DNA from: Candidatus Methylopumilus turicensis
Lineage (GTDB): Bacteria; Pseudomonadota; Gammaproteobacteria; Burkholderiales; Methylophilaceae
DNA length: 64,000 nucleotides
Assembly (NCBI RefSeq): GCF_000953015.1
Contig: NZ_LN794158.1
Span: forward strand, 1,612,001 to 1,676,000
Reading direction: 5' to 3'
Below, in pieces: positions 30,833 to 40,071 of this stretch; the stretch's first letter is position 1, and each line of letters begins with the position of its first letter. Made by a program: the position numbers and the translations under genes. The notes under the pieces are model-generated. The model saw only the letters and a list, made by a program, of their open reading frames with translations. It searched no databases and was not told the origin of the DNA.

Positions 30833-31633
30833 ATGGATTTAATTCTATTATTTAAGGCCCTACTTTTAGGACTGGTCGAGGGGGCAACCGAGTTTCTCCC
30901 GATTAGCAGCACAGGCCATCTGATTATCGTGGGTGACTTGATTGATTTTCTGGACAAAGAAAAACGCGATGTTTTTGAAATCGTTATTCAACTCGGCTCT
31001 ATTTTGTCTGTGGTATGGCTTTACCAAGCCCGATTTAAAACCATTGCTCGCACAATAGCCAGCGACAAACAGTCTCAACAGTTTGTGCTGCAACTGTTGA
31101 TTGCGTTTCTGCCCCTCGCTATTTTAGGCCTGCTTTTCCACCACCAGATCAAAGCTGTTTTGTTCAATCCAATCTCAGTTGCCATTGCTTTGATCGCTGG
31201 CGGATTGATTATTTTATATATCGAAAAATTGTCACTTAAAGCGCGTATTAGCAAGATTGAGTCCATGACCATGCTGGATGCACTTAAAATAGGTTTAGCT
31301 CAAGCGCTTGCTTTAATTCCAGGCGTATCTCGTGCTGGTGCGACCATTCTTGGTGGCATGTCATTTGGACTTTCACGGCAAGTTGCAACGGAATTTTCAT
31401 TCTTTCTGGCCGTCCCAGTGATGTTTGCCGCGAGTGGATATGACCTACTTAAAAATCGTCATTTACTGACTTTGGATGATGCAGGCTTATTTGCAATTGG
31501 CTTTATTGCCGCCTTTTTATCAGCGCTGGTTGCGATTAAAACGTTCATACGCTACATAGCAGCACATGACTTTAGAGTTTTTGCATGGTATCGCATTGCA
31601 TTGGGTTTAATCGTCCTTTTATATTTCAAATAA
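30833..31633 (+). CDS. uppP: Undecaprenyl-diphosphatase
   Basis: A 266-residue integral membrane phosphatase that recycles undecaprenyl diphosphate for cell-wall synthesis; the BacA family is also linked to bacitracin resistance. It shows LVEGATEFLPISSTGHLIIVGDL (catalytic E/S block) and ALIPGVSRAGATILGGMSFGLSR (PGxSRSG-like motif, here PGVSRAG), with about eight helices. ATG at 30833 matches the family start MDLILL; a GTG lies two codons earlier. It follows the pseudouridine synthase by 32 bases. Confidence 0.95.
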   Translation: MDLILLFKALLLGLVEGATEFLPISSTGHLIIVGDLIDFLDKEKRDVFEIVIQLGSILSVVWLYQARFKTIARTIASDKQSQQFVLQLLIAFLPLAILGLLFHHQIKAVLFNPISVAIALIAGGLIILYIEKLSLKARISKIESMTMLDALKIGLAQALALIPGVSRAGATILGGMSFGLSRQVATEFSFFLAVPVMFAASGYDLLKNRHLLTLDDAGLFAIGFIAAFLSALVAIKTFIRYIAAHDFRVFAWYRIALGLIVLLYFK

Positions 31634-31650
31634 TTGTTTAGGTTGTGATT

Positions 31651-34008
31651 ATGAAAAAAACACTTAAATATATCGCTTTTGGCTTGCTAGGCATTTTTGC
31701 ATTAATGCTTGTTGTGGTGGTTTGTGTCGCAGCAACTTTTAACCCCAACGATTACAAATCACTGATCGTCAAACTTGTACAAGAGAAGAAACAGCGCACA
31801 CTTGATTTAGAAGGCGACATCAAACTGACATTTTGGCCAAAACTAGGCGCCGACTTAGGCAAAGTAAAATTGTCTGAACACAATAGCGCACGGGAATTTG
31901 CGAGCATCGACAATGCCAAAGTTTCATTGGCTGTATTACCTCTGCTCAAAAAAGAATTGGTGGTAGATACCGTCTATATTGATGGTCTAAACGTCACTGC
32001 AATTCGTCACAAAGACGGCAGCACAAACTTTGATGACCTGATGAGCAAGGACGAAGAAGCGTCTGAGCAAATTAAATTCGATATTGATGGTGTCAACGTG
32101 ACTAATACCAAAGTGCGTTTTATTGATGAGATGCAAGACACGGTTTACATGGTGAACCAGCTCACCCTAAAAACAGGCCACGTTGCACTAGCAACCCCAT
32201 TTGAGGTTAACACCTCTTTTGAACTCCTCACACAGAAACCAAAAGTGAATGCCAAAATCAATGTATCTGGCAATTTCATGGCGGATGTTGAACACCAGCA
32301 TTTTGTTGCCAAAAAATTAGATGCTTCAATCAATGGCGCTATTGCTTCCTTAAAGAATGCCAACATCACATTAGCAGGCGATATCGATGCCAAACCAGAA
32401 AACATGAAATTACTGGTTGATGGCCTTAAGTTTGCAATCAATGGTGATCAAGAGGGTGCAAAAATTGCGCTCAATTTGTCTGCGCCAAAATTGACTGTGC
32501 AAAAAAATGTCGTCACTGGCAAACAAGCAGATGTCAGCTTTAGCCAAGAAAAAGGTAACGATACAATAAATGCGAAACTGTCATTGGCTGATGTAAAAGG
32601 CTCGCCGCAATCCGTGCAGAGTAGCGGCGTTACAGGTGAGCTTTCAGCTAAACAAGGCGCACGTGAAGTAGAGGGAAAATTCTCTTCACCATTTACAGGG
32701 AATATTGAGAAGCTAATTTTTGATTTACCAAAACTAGCAGGCAAGTTAAACATTACAGACCCAGCGCTCCCTAAAGGCGCAATGCAAGGTGCATTTAACC
32801 TCAAGCTTCACTCAGACCTTAAGCAGGAAAAAATTAATACTGATTTAGCGATTGATGTCGATGATTTGCACATCAAGGGCAACGTTGGCATTGCCAGCTT
32901 TAGCAATCCTACTTTCCAATTCAATCTTGATTTGAATAAACTAGACGCAGATAAATACATGACAAAATCAGATAAACCAGCAGATACAAAATCAGCTGAC
33001 ACGCCGATTGATTTGAGTGCGCTTAAAAAATTAAATGCTGAAGGTTCGTTACATATTGGCGACTTGAAAGTAGCTAATATCAAGACGAATGACGTCAATC
33101 TGAAATTAAATGCTAATCAAGGGATCGTAGAATTAGCGCCTTTCTCAGCCAATCTTTATCAAGGCAAAATGAATGGCAGCTTAAAAGTGGATGCCCGTAA
33201 TACGCCAAACATTGCCTTCAAACAAAATATGTCGAATATTACGATTGGGCCATTATTGATGGATGCAATCAATAACGACATGTTGAGCGGCAAGGGCACA
33301 CTCAATGTCGATATCACGACGCAAGGCAACACTGTCAATGCACTGAAAAAAGCACTGAACGGTACTGCCTCAATCAACTTGGCAGATGGTGCTTTTAAAG
33401 GCATTGATGTTGCAGGTACGATTCGCGGCGTGAAAGACAAACTCAACTTCATGAAGCAAAGCAACGTGACTGGCGACAAATCCAAAAAAACAGACTTTGC
33501 TGAAATGTCTGCTAGCTTTAACATTAAAAATGGCGTGGCACATAACGAAGACTTAACTATTAAAGCCCCACTATTCCGCATCGGTGGTGATGGAGATGTG
33601 GACATTGCCAACCAAACGATTAACTACAACGCAAAACCGACTGTTGTTAACTCGCTCAAAGGCCAAGGTGGTTCTGATTTAGGTATATTAAATGGCTTAA
33701 CCATTCCAATTAAAGTCACAGGCACATTTGCTAAACCAAACTATGCACTCGACTTTAGTGGTCTAGCCGCAGGCATTGCAAAAAATAAACTACTTGAAAA
33801 CGTTGGTGGTGCAAAGGGCGATGCAGTGAAAGGCCTAATCAGTGGCAATAAAGTGGATGCAATTAAATCGCTCATCGGTGGCGGTAACAAAACTGCACCA
33901 ACACAAGAAGCTTTGCCTGCTGGCGATACTGCTGCACAACCCCCAGCACCACCGTCGACACCTGAAGACAAAGTGAAGAAAAAACTCAACAAACTTCTTG
34001 GGTTCTAA
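31651..34008 (+). CDS. AsmA-family protein
   Basis: A 785-residue protein with an N-terminal membrane anchor (KYIAFGLLGIFALMLVVVVCVAATF), then the AsmA N-terminal domain with FNPNDYKSLIVKLVQEKKQRTLDLEGDIKLTFWPKLG. A long repetitive beta region and the conserved AsmA_2 C-terminal block (LNGTASINLADGAFKGIDVAGTIRGVKD) follow. The C-terminus is Ala/Pro-rich. AsmA/TamB-like proteins are periplasmic bridge-type proteins thought to move phospholipids to the outer membrane. It begins 17 bases after uppP; mutY starts 7 bases after its stop. Confidence 0.9.
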   Translation: MKKTLKYIAFGLLGIFALMLVVVVCVAATFNPNDYKSLIVKLVQEKKQRTLDLEGDIKLTFWPKLGADLGKVKLSEHNSAREFASIDNAKVSLAVLPLLKKELVVDTVYIDGLNVTAIRHKDGSTNFDDLMSKDEEASEQIKFDIDGVNVTNTKVRFIDEMQDTVYMVNQLTLKTGHVALATPFEVNTSFELLTQKPKVNAKINVSGNFMADVEHQHFVAKKLDASINGAIASLKNANITLAGDIDAKPENMKLLVDGLKFAINGDQEGAKIALNLSAPKLTVQKNVVTGKQADVSFSQEKGNDTINAKLSLADVKGSPQSVQSSGVTGELSAKQGAREVEGKFSSPFTGNIEKLIFDLPKLAGKLNITDPALPKGAMQGAFNLKLHSDLKQEKINTDLAIDVDDLHIKGNVGIASFSNPTFQFNLDLNKLDADKYMTKSDKPADTKSADTPIDLSALKKLNAEGSLHIGDLKVANIKTNDVNLKLNANQGIVELAPFSANLYQGKMNGSLKVDARNTPNIAFKQNMSNITIGPLLMDAINNDMLSGKGTLNVDITTQGNTVNALKKALNGTASINLADGAFKGIDVAGTIRGVKDKLNFMKQSNVTGDKSKKTDFAEMSASFNIKNGVAHNEDLTIKAPLFRIGGDGDVDIANQTINYNAKPTVVNSLKGQGGSDLGILNGLTIPIKVTGTFAKPNYALDFSGLAAGIAKNKLLENVGGAKGDAVKGLISGNKVDAIKSLIGGGNKTAPTQEALPAGDTAAQPPAPPSTPEDKVKKKLNKLLGF

Positions 34009-34015
34009 TGCAGTA

Positions 34016-35062
34016 ATGTCTGGACAAAAGGATTTCTCGACACGCCTTATTGCATGGCAAAAAAATCATGGTCGTCATGATTTGCCTTGGCAAAACACCC
34101 ACGACCCTTATGCAATTTGGGTGTCGGAAATCATGTTGCAGCAAACGCAAGTCACCGCCGTGATTGGTTATTACGCTAAATTCATGGCGCGCTTCCCTGA
34201 TATTGCAAGCCTAGCCAGTGCAAGCCAAGAGGAAGTATTGCAACATTGGAGCGGACTTGGCTACTATTCTCGCGCACGTAATTTACACAATGCCGCGCAA
34301 ACGATCATGGATGAACATGCTGGCGCATTCCCGCAAGACTTTGAGCAAATACAGATGCTTTCTGGGATTGGTCGTTCAACTGCTGCAGCCATTGCTTCAT
34401 TTGCCTTCCATCAAAATCAAACCATTCTCGATGGCAATGTGAAACGGGTGTTAGCAAGACACTTTTTGATTGAAGGTTGGACGAGCACTCCTAAAATTGA
34501 AAAGCAATTATGGAAACTGGCTGAGTCTTTAGTCCCCGAGCAAGACATGGTGGCATATACACAAGGCCTCATGGACTTAGGCGCAACCATTTGCACCCGC
34601 AGCAAACCAAAATGCGACATTTGTCCGTTCAATGATAGTTGCCAGGCCTTTGCTACGAATAGAACAAAAGAACTGCCAACTCCCAAGCCTAAAAAAAACA
34701 TCCCGCAAAGACAAACCACTATGCTGTTGATATTAGATGGTAATGAAGTCATGCTAGAAAAACGTCCATCAAGTGGGATTTGGGGCGGCCTATGGAGCCT
34801 GCCTGAAATCAACATGCAAGACATTGCGAGCGAAGTAGCTTTTAGGAAATTTGGTTTAGAAGTGGAAGCGGAAGAACCGCTAGCGAGCATTCAACATGTC
34901 TTTACGCACTTTAAGCTAGAGATACTGCCACAGCCATTACAAGTCACCAACAGACCACGACAAACCAACATGCCAAATACCATTTGGCTAAGCATTGATG
35001 AGGCAATTGGGGCAGCGTTGCCCACACCAGTGCGAAATATTTTGCTAAACTTAAAGGGTTAG
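34016..35062 (+). CDS. mutY: A/G-specific adenine DNA glycosylase
   Basis: A 348-residue base-excision repair enzyme that removes adenine mispaired with 8-oxoguanine. The HhH-GPD core shows DLPWQNTHDPYAIWVSEIMLQQTQV (catalytic Glu), MLSGIGRSTAAAIASFAF with the helix-hairpin-helix, and catalytic Asp in LDGNVKRVLAR. The iron-sulfur cluster is C-X6-C-X2-C-X5-C in ICTRSKPKCDICPFNDSCQ. A C-terminal NUDIX-like domain (MLEKRPSSGIWGGLWSLPE) reads 8-oxoG. ATG at 34016 is preferred over an upstream in-frame TTG that lies inside asmA. Confidence 0.95.
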   Translation: MSGQKDFSTRLIAWQKNHGRHDLPWQNTHDPYAIWVSEIMLQQTQVTAVIGYYAKFMARFPDIASLASASQEEVLQHWSGLGYYSRARNLHNAAQTIMDEHAGAFPQDFEQIQMLSGIGRSTAAAIASFAFHQNQTILDGNVKRVLARHFLIEGWTSTPKIEKQLWKLAESLVPEQDMVAYTQGLMDLGATICTRSKPKCDICPFNDSCQAFATNRTKELPTPKPKKNIPQRQTTMLLILDGNEVMLEKRPSSGIWGGLWSLPEINMQDIASEVAFRKFGLEVEAEEPLASIQHVFTHFKLEILPQPLQVTNRPRQTNMPNTIWLSIDEAIGAALPTPVRNILLNLKG

Positions 35063-35085
35063 CTTTTATATATTTTTAATAAATT

Positions 35086-35316
35086 ATGCCATCACTTTAC
35101 CGCTTTAAAGATGAACGCATTCAAGATGTGATGCTTGCATACACCAATGTTGAAAAGTCCGTGAGATATTCACTCACGCACGGCGGTCGTTATCTGCCTT
35201 ACGATGAACAAGAACTCGCCATGATGCGAGAAGACAAGGCTTGGGCAATGGCAAGATTGATCATTGATAAAATCATGCGCTTACCAGCGATTGAGCACTT
35301 TAAACCCAAAGGTTAA
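35086..35316 (+). CDS. Conserved hypothetical small protein
   Basis: A 76-residue charged protein beginning MPSLYRFKDERIQDVMLAY, with no signal peptide or membrane helix. I do not recognise the family. It lies 23 bases after mutY on the same strand and is closed by a clear terminator, so it is probably a real gene at the end of the uppP-asmA-mutY unit. Confidence 0.65.
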   Translation: MPSLYRFKDERIQDVMLAYTNVEKSVRYSLTHGGRYLPYDEQELAMMREDKAWAMARLIIDKIMRLPAIEHFKPKG

Positions 35317-35322
35317 GACAAC

Positions 35323-35348
35323 AAAAAAGCAGCCGTAGCTGCTTTTTT
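35323..35348. terminator. Bidirectional Rho-independent terminator
   Basis: Stem AAAAAAGCAGC-CGTA-GCTGCTTTTTT lies between the convergent small gene and the Fae-like gene. Confidence 0.85.
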
Positions 35349-35371
35349 GTTGAGTATCACACTAAAACGAA

Positions 35372-35923
35372 TTAGATCTCGCCCCAGCTTTCTTCCCACA
35401 TACAGTGTTTGACTGTGTGACGATTTTTGATCAACTCATCAATGCTTGGCTCATCGTTTAAAGCACGTTTGATAGCTAACTTAGTTGCATCATAGTTATT
35501 TTTATACATATCAGCTTTGTCTAACTTACCTTCTTTAGCCAAGGCTGCACAACCTGGATCAACCCATACTAAACTCACGATACACAAATCGTTTACTTGG
35601 TCTTTAGGGATGATACCTTCAATCACGCAATCTAAAATCGCATCAGCAGTTGCCGCTTGTACTACACCGCCAAACAATTCGATATTGATGCTGTCTTTTA
35701 AGGTTACTTTTGGCACCATCATGGTCGCTGGACGCACTAATTGGTTAATATCACGGACAGCGAACATGGCAGTGTGGCCTTTACTTTGCGCCATCATGTT
35801 AGCAAACGCAGCACCCACTGGGCCATCTACCGCACCAATTAAAATTTCTGGCATCGCAGCGGTAACATCTTTACCTTCAGTGAAAACAGTAGCTTCACCC
35901 GCTTTAAAAATAATTTTAGACAT
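35372..35923 (-). CDS. Formaldehyde-activating enzyme (Fae) paralogue lacking catalytic His
   Basis: A 183-residue homologue of Fae, the enzyme that condenses formaldehyde with tetrahydromethanopterin. Shared blocks include EILIGAVDGPVGAAFANMM, PATMMVPKVTLKD, ELFGGVVQAATADAILDCVIEGIIPKDQVNDL and NNYDATKLAIKRALNDEPS. By eye alignment, the position of the catalytic His17 of Methylobacterium Fae (in AHIDLIIG) holds Met24 here (TAAMPEILIG). It also has a 14-residue C-terminal extension ending HCMWEESWGEI and an internal insertion near residue 130. It may be a formaldehyde-binding or regulatory paralogue (Fae2/Fae3 type). ATG at 35923 has AGGAA upstream. Confidence 0.85.
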   Translation of the reverse strand: MSKIIFKAGEATVFTEGKDVTAAMPEILIGAVDGPVGAAFANMMAQSKGHTAMFAVRDINQLVRPATMMVPKVTLKDSINIELFGGVVQAATADAILDCVIEGIIPKDQVNDLCIVSLVWVDPGCAALAKEGKLDKADMYKNNYDATKLAIKRALNDEPSIDELIKNRHTVKHCMWEESWGEI

Positions 35924-36108
35924 ATGAGTCAATTCCTAATAGTTAACAAATCGTGAATCAAAAAATCTTAGCCGTGTATTCTACCCAAGCCCAGATACAT
36001 CAGCAAATGATGTCACTATCCACCAAAAGTTATTCTCTTGCCCCTTATTCTCATCGGGAGAGTGGTGGGTTATACTTTGATCACTAATTTTTTAGAAAGC
36101 TCTTTATC

Positions 36109-36477
36109 ATGGGTAAATATTTAAGCACTTTAGGGCGCGTCCTTCTAGCCCAGATTTTCTTATTACAAGTCATCGCTTTAATTGTGGGATTCTTTAACAG
36201 CCCAACTGGGTATTTAGACTATCAAAATGCGCTTGGGCATCAAGGGCTACCTGGTGTGTTTGCGCCGCTGATTATTTTGGTTCAATTAGTGGGCGGCAGT
36301 GCTTTACTATTAGGCTATAAAACAAAAGCTGCTGCAGTTGTGATGTCTGTGTATGCCTTGTTTATTTCGTTTGCTTTAGGACTTTCCCCTTTCCAATATC
36401 TAGCCATTATTGGTGGCTTGCTTACGCTAGCGGCAAATCCAGTGACAGCCTTAAGTTTGGACAATCTTAAAAAGTAG
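36109..36477 (+). CDS. DoxX-family membrane protein
   Basis: A 122-residue protein with four membrane helices and the DoxX pattern: LGRVLLAQIFLLQVIALIVGF, YLDYQNALGHQGLPGVFAPLIILVQLVGG and LLLGYKTKAAAVVMSVYALF. DoxX proteins are small inner-membrane proteins of poorly defined role, some in redox or thiol-stress complexes. It diverges from the Fae-like gene and ends at a strong terminator. Confidence 0.85.
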   Translation: MGKYLSTLGRVLLAQIFLLQVIALIVGFFNSPTGYLDYQNALGHQGLPGVFAPLIILVQLVGGSALLLGYKTKAAAVVMSVYALFISFALGLSPFQYLAIIGGLLTLAANPVTALSLDNLKK

Positions 36478-36492
36478 AGAAATTCCAGCATT

Positions 36493-36535
36493 AAAAAAAG
36501 GGCGTTCTGTGTAAATGACACAGAACGCCCTTTTT
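36493..36535. terminator. Bidirectional Rho-independent terminator
   Basis: Perfect 13-bp stem GGGCGTTCTGTGT-AAATG-ACACAGAACGCCC (36500-36530) with A- and T-runs outside. It serves both the DoxX gene and ispH. Confidence 0.92.
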
Positions 36536-36547
36536 ACTTAAATCAAC

Positions 36548-37474
36548 TTAAGCAGATTTAAGATTTTTTGGTAGTTGAAAGACCACGTTTTCCACCACAC
36601 CATCCAATTCGGTTACCTCAGCATTGGTCAGTGCCTGTAGTTTTGCGATCACTTCTTTGACTAAAACTTCCGGGGCTGACGCACCGGCTGATACCCCAAT
36701 ACGTTTTTTACCAACCACCCATGCATCATCAATATAGCTGGCATTATCGACCATATAGGATTCAACACCTTGGTTCTCTGCAACCTCTCTTAATCGGTTG
36801 GAGTTAGAGCTATTGGGCGATCCAACAACGATGACTAAATCACAATCCTTTGCGAGCACCTTAACGGCATCTTGGCGATTTTGCGTCGCGTAACAAATCG
36901 AGTCACTTTTTGGCGCGCTAATTTTAGGGAATTTTTGTTTTAATGCCTCAACAATCAACGCTGCATCATCGATTGAAAGTGTCGTTTGTGTGACATAAGC
37001 TAATTGATTTGGATCATTCACTTCAAGCCTTGCAACATCTTCTGGGGATTCCACCAAATACATGCCACTTTCAGACTGTCCCATCGTCCCTTCAACTTCT
37101 GGATGACCCTTATGCCCAATCATCACAATCTCTTTATTAGCAGCTCGCATTTTTGCAACTTCAATATGCACTTTAGTCACGAGCGGGCATGTTGCATCAA
37201 ACACTTGCAATCCCATGGACTCAGCTTCAGCACGCACATCTTTAGAAACCCCATGCGCGCTAAAAATAACGGTATTCCCGATAGGCACGTCTTTTAGCTC
37301 ATCAATAAAAATTGCACCCTTACGTTTGAGTTCATCCACCACAAACTTGTTGTGCACGACTTCATGACGCACATAAATAGGCGCGCCATATTTCTCGAGA
37401 GCTTGCTCAACAATAATAATCGCGCGATCAACCCCTGCACAAAAACCACGAGGATTCGCGAGTAAAATATCCAT
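36548..37474 (-). CDS. ispH: 4-hydroxy-3-methylbut-2-enyl diphosphate reductase
   Basis: A 308-residue [4Fe-4S] enzyme, last step of the MEP isoprenoid pathway, producing IPP and DMAPP. The three cluster cysteines are in [14 protein letters not shown] (residue 12), [11 protein letters not shown] (about 96) and [11 protein letters not shown] (about 193). Substrate-binding His and Glu occur in [12 protein letters not shown] and [11 protein letters not shown]. Length is normal. It is preceded on the same strand by the CobD/CbiB-like gene. Confidence 0.97.
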   Translation of the reverse strand: MDILLANPRGFCAGVDRAIIIVEQALEKYGAPIYVRHEVVHNKFVVDELKRKGAIFIDELKDVPIGNTVIFSAHGVSKDVRAEAESMGLQVFDATCPLVTKVHIEVAKMRAANKEIVMIGHKGHPEVEGTMGQSESGMYLVESPEDVARLEVNDPNQLAYVTQTTLSIDDAALIVEALKQKFPKISAPKSDSICYATQNRQDAVKVLAKDCDLVIVVGSPNSSNSNRLREVAENQGVESYMVDNASYIDDAWVVGKKRIGVSAGASAPEVLVKEVIAKLQALTNAEVTELDGVVENVVFQLPKNLKSA

Positions 37475-37513
37475 AAATAAAAACCTAAAATAAATCTGTG
37501 ATTGTGTAAAAAA

Positions 37514-38434
37514 TTAAGCGCCAATCCAATGTGCAAAAGTCAATAAGATCAATAAACCGACCATCAACAATAATACGCGCCATACAAGCCCGACTGCCGC
37601 TTGCACATAATCAGCATCCGCGTTATCACCCAAACCAATATCGGGGCGTGCTTGAAGTACGCCATTTACAGGAAGTGCATCAACTAACTTTACACCCATG
37701 GCACCAGTACCGCTGGCTAAGACCATTCCAAGCAATTGGTCAGGCCAATTATTCGCCTGTGTACGCCAACAATATGCTGCATCTTCAAAGTCGCCAACCA
37801 CTGCAAAACATCCCGCGGTGACTCTTGCTGGCAGCCAGTCTAAATAATAAAAAGCACGTTGTGAAAATGCATAAAATTCATTTTGCTTTCCGGGCGCTGA
37901 CCATTCTATTTTCAATAGATGTGCCAAGCGATATAACAATGCGCCAGCAGGTCCAAGCAATGCAAACCAGAGAATGGGTGCGAACATGCCTTGATGGGCA
38001 CGCTTAAAGGTGGTTTCAATACAGACTGACGCGATTTGATTCGCGTTATATTGGTCGGTTATTGTATTTTCCCAATCGGCTAATAATTGGCGAGCAGGCT
38101 CAATATTTTGTTCCTTTAAAGTCGCACCTATTTTTTCCGCATGTTGGCCAAAGTAACTAAAGCGAAGGACGAAATAAAGAACGACCAGGCTGATTAAAAA
38201 GCCCGCAAAATATCCAACAAATACTAGCGTCAATATGTAAGAAATACTCAATACAGACACAGGCAACAAAACACCCATACACCAAGCAATTACACCATGT
38301 TGTTGGGTGCCGCCATTAAATGTCTTGTCTAAAAAATTCGCATAGGGCGAAAAGATACTTTGTAGCCAGTTTTGTTCGATCATTGGCCGATAGTAGGTGA
38401 GCAATAATGCTGAAATAAGTGCTAAAACTTTCAA
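37514..38434 (-). CDS. CobD/CbiB-family membrane protein
   Basis: A 306-residue multi-helix membrane protein related to the CobD/CbiB and AmpE group: RAFYYLDWLPARVTAGCFAVVGDFEDAAYCWRTQA and LASGTGAMGVKL match the conserved D-W-P-A-R-x-T block of adenosylcobinamide-phosphate synthases. In Betaproteobacteria this stand-alone subgroup is common without other cobalamin genes nearby, so a role in cobalamin assembly is not certain. It starts with TTG at 38434, overlapping the stop of the upstream gene by four bases (TTGA). Confidence 0.75.
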   Translation of the reverse strand: MKVLALISALLLTYYRPMIEQNWLQSIFSPYANFLDKTFNGGTQQHGVIAWCMGVLLPVSVLSISYILTLVFVGYFAGFLISLVVLYFVLRFSYFGQHAEKIGATLKEQNIEPARQLLADWENTITDQYNANQIASVCIETTFKRAHQGMFAPILWFALLGPAGALLYRLAHLLKIEWSAPGKQNEFYAFSQRAFYYLDWLPARVTAGCFAVVGDFEDAAYCWRTQANNWPDQLLGMVLASGTGAMGVKLVDALPVNGVLQARPDIGLGDNADADYVQAAVGLVWRVLLLMVGLLILLTFAHWIGA

Positions 38435-38961
38435 TCCTTATCCCCAACTTTTTTTTCTAATGGCATTTCAACACGCAAGACACTTTGATCGTAAATTTCA
38501 ACCGTTGGTAGCATCAACTGCATGCTGTGCGTTTTACAATAATCTAACAAAACTGAATAGGTTTTGCCGTAAGCGAGAAGAGGGTGGGCTTTAATTTGAG
38601 CGGTGGCGACCTTTTGTGGCGCGACACGACCAAGCTTCAAAGGCGCTTTAACCTGCACGCCAGATTGAACAATATAGCCTGTTCTTGCCAATAGAGCTTT
38701 GTATGAGGTCGTGCGCGGATCTGTCAAAACGATTGAAATCTCTGCGCCGTGCGCAATCTTTTGCTGCTTCATGTAAAACAGCACTTCATTTTGCTTGCTA
38801 CTCAACTTTGAATATGGGCCTTCGGCATCCAAATAGACATAGTCATAAGCAGGGGAAATACCAACCTTTAGACTAGCGCTCGAGAACAATCCCCACCATG
38901 CCAACATGGCGATGACAGGTAATACAAAAAATAAAATGAAGAAGGGTAGTTGTTTTTTCAC
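38431..38961 (-). CDS. Membrane-anchored GyrI/SOUL-like binding-domain protein
   Basis: About 176 residues from GTG at 38961 (MKKQLPFFILFFVLPVIAML), giving one N-terminal membrane anchor. The remainder resembles the GyrI-like/AraC effector-binding fold: EGPYSKLSSKQNEVLFYM, SIVLTDPRTTSYKALLARTGYIV, VAPQKVATAQIKAHPLLAYGKTYSVL and PTVEIYDQSVLRVEMPL. Such domains bind small ligands. A longer frame upstream lacks a convincing start. It overlaps the CobD/CbiB-like gene and is probably co-expressed with it. Function unknown. Confidence 0.65.
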   Translation of the reverse strand: MKKQLPFFILFFVLPVIAMLAWWGLFSSASLKVGISPAYDYVYLDAEGPYSKLSSKQNEVLFYMKQQKIAHGAEISIVLTDPRTTSYKALLARTGYIVQSGVQVKAPLKLGRVAPQKVATAQIKAHPLLAYGKTYSVLLDYCKTHSMQLMLPTVEIYDQSVLRVEMPLEKKVGDKD

Positions 38962-39069
38962 TGTGACGAGTTGCTCTAAATTAAATGAATAAAGTGCTCT
39001 AAAACACCGCTTATAAAAGATACCACAACCTTGCGAGCGATGCACTTATTCAGTCACGACTTATCTTGG

Positions 39070-39075
39070 TATAAT
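39070..39075 (+). promoter_or_regulatory. Likely -10 element of the purU promoter
   Basis: A consensus TATAAT preceded by TTGG (extended -10 like), 44 bases before the purU ATG. The -35 match is poor. Confidence 0.5.
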
Positions 39076-39119
39076 GGCTTCTTTACTAATAATGCCGCGC
39101 AAACTGACGCACCCCTTTT

Positions 39120-39983
39120 ATGACATCCATTAAAAATACAGCCACCTTGCTGGTGACCTGTCCCGATCAAAAGGGAATCGTTGCCGCGATCGCTGATTTC
39201 TTACTGCAACATGATGCCAATATTTTGCATGCAGACCAGCATCAAGATGCAGAAAACAACTTATTCTTAATGCGCGTGGAGTGGGATCTGACCGGCTCCA
39301 AAATCAACGCAGATAACTTCGCAGAGCATTTTGCAGGTATCGCCTCGCGCTTCAAAATGGAGTGGCAACTGAAGCTGGCACAAAAACGTCCACGTTTAGC
39401 GATTATGGTCTCGCAATATGACCACTGCTTGGCGGATTTATTGCATCGCCATCAGGGTGGTGAGCTCGCTTGCGATATCGCGATGATCATCAGCAACCAC
39501 TTGGACACAGCGCGCCTAGCAGAATTTTACGGCATTCCTTTCCATCACATTGTAGTGACTAAAGAGAACAAAGCCGAAGCAGAAGCGAAACAGTTCGCTT
39601 TGTTTGATGCTGCAGAGGTTGATCTAATTGTGCTTGCGCGCTACATGCAAATTCTTTCACCAGACTTTGTGAAGCGATATCCACAACGCATCATCAATAT
39701 TCACCATTCATTCTTGCCAGCATTTATTGGCGCACGTCCATATCACCGTGCTTTTGAGCGCGGCGTAAAACTGATTGGTGCAACGAGCCATTACGTCACT
39801 GAAGTATTGGATGAAGGCCCAATCATCGAACAAGATATCGACCGCATTTCACACCGCGACCAAGTAGAAGACCTTATTCAAAAAGGTCGTGATTTAGAGC
39901 GTATTGTGTTATCTCGTGCAGTGCGTTGGCATATCGAAAATCGCATTTTGCCATATGCAAACAAGACGGTAATTTTTGATTAA
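39120..39983 (+). CDS. purU: Formyltetrahydrofolate deformylase
   Basis: A 287-residue enzyme that hydrolyses 10-formyl-THF to formate and THF, linking C1 folate pools to formate oxidation in a methylotroph. An N-terminal ACT domain (LLVTCPDQKGIVAAIADFLLQHDANI) is followed by a formyltransferase domain with the catalytic Asn/His/Asp set in INIHHSFLPAFIGARPYHRAFERGVKLIGATSHYVTEVLDEGPIIEQD. No clear ribosome-binding site is seen before the ATG. It ends at a bidirectional terminator shared with lysA. Confidence 0.96.
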   Translation: MTSIKNTATLLVTCPDQKGIVAAIADFLLQHDANILHADQHQDAENNLFLMRVEWDLTGSKINADNFAEHFAGIASRFKMEWQLKLAQKRPRLAIMVSQYDHCLADLLHRHQGGELACDIAMIISNHLDTARLAEFYGIPFHHIVVTKENKAEAEAKQFALFDAAEVDLIVLARYMQILSPDFVKRYPQRIINIHHSFLPAFIGARPYHRAFERGVKLIGATSHYVTEVLDEGPIIEQDIDRISHRDQVEDLIQKGRDLERIVLSRAVRWHIENRILPYANKTVIFD

Positions 39984-40023
39984 GACTGAAGTATTAATTA
40001 AATCAGATTAAGAAATAGCCAAT

Positions 40024-40053
40024 AAAAAAGCGAGGTAACAACCTCGCTTTTTT
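40024..40053. terminator. Bidirectional Rho-independent terminator
   Basis: Stem GCGAGGT-AACA-ACCTCGC (40030-40047) with six A before and six T after, between convergent purU and lysA. Confidence 0.9.
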
Positions 40054-40071
40054 ATTTTAATCATGTCAAAT

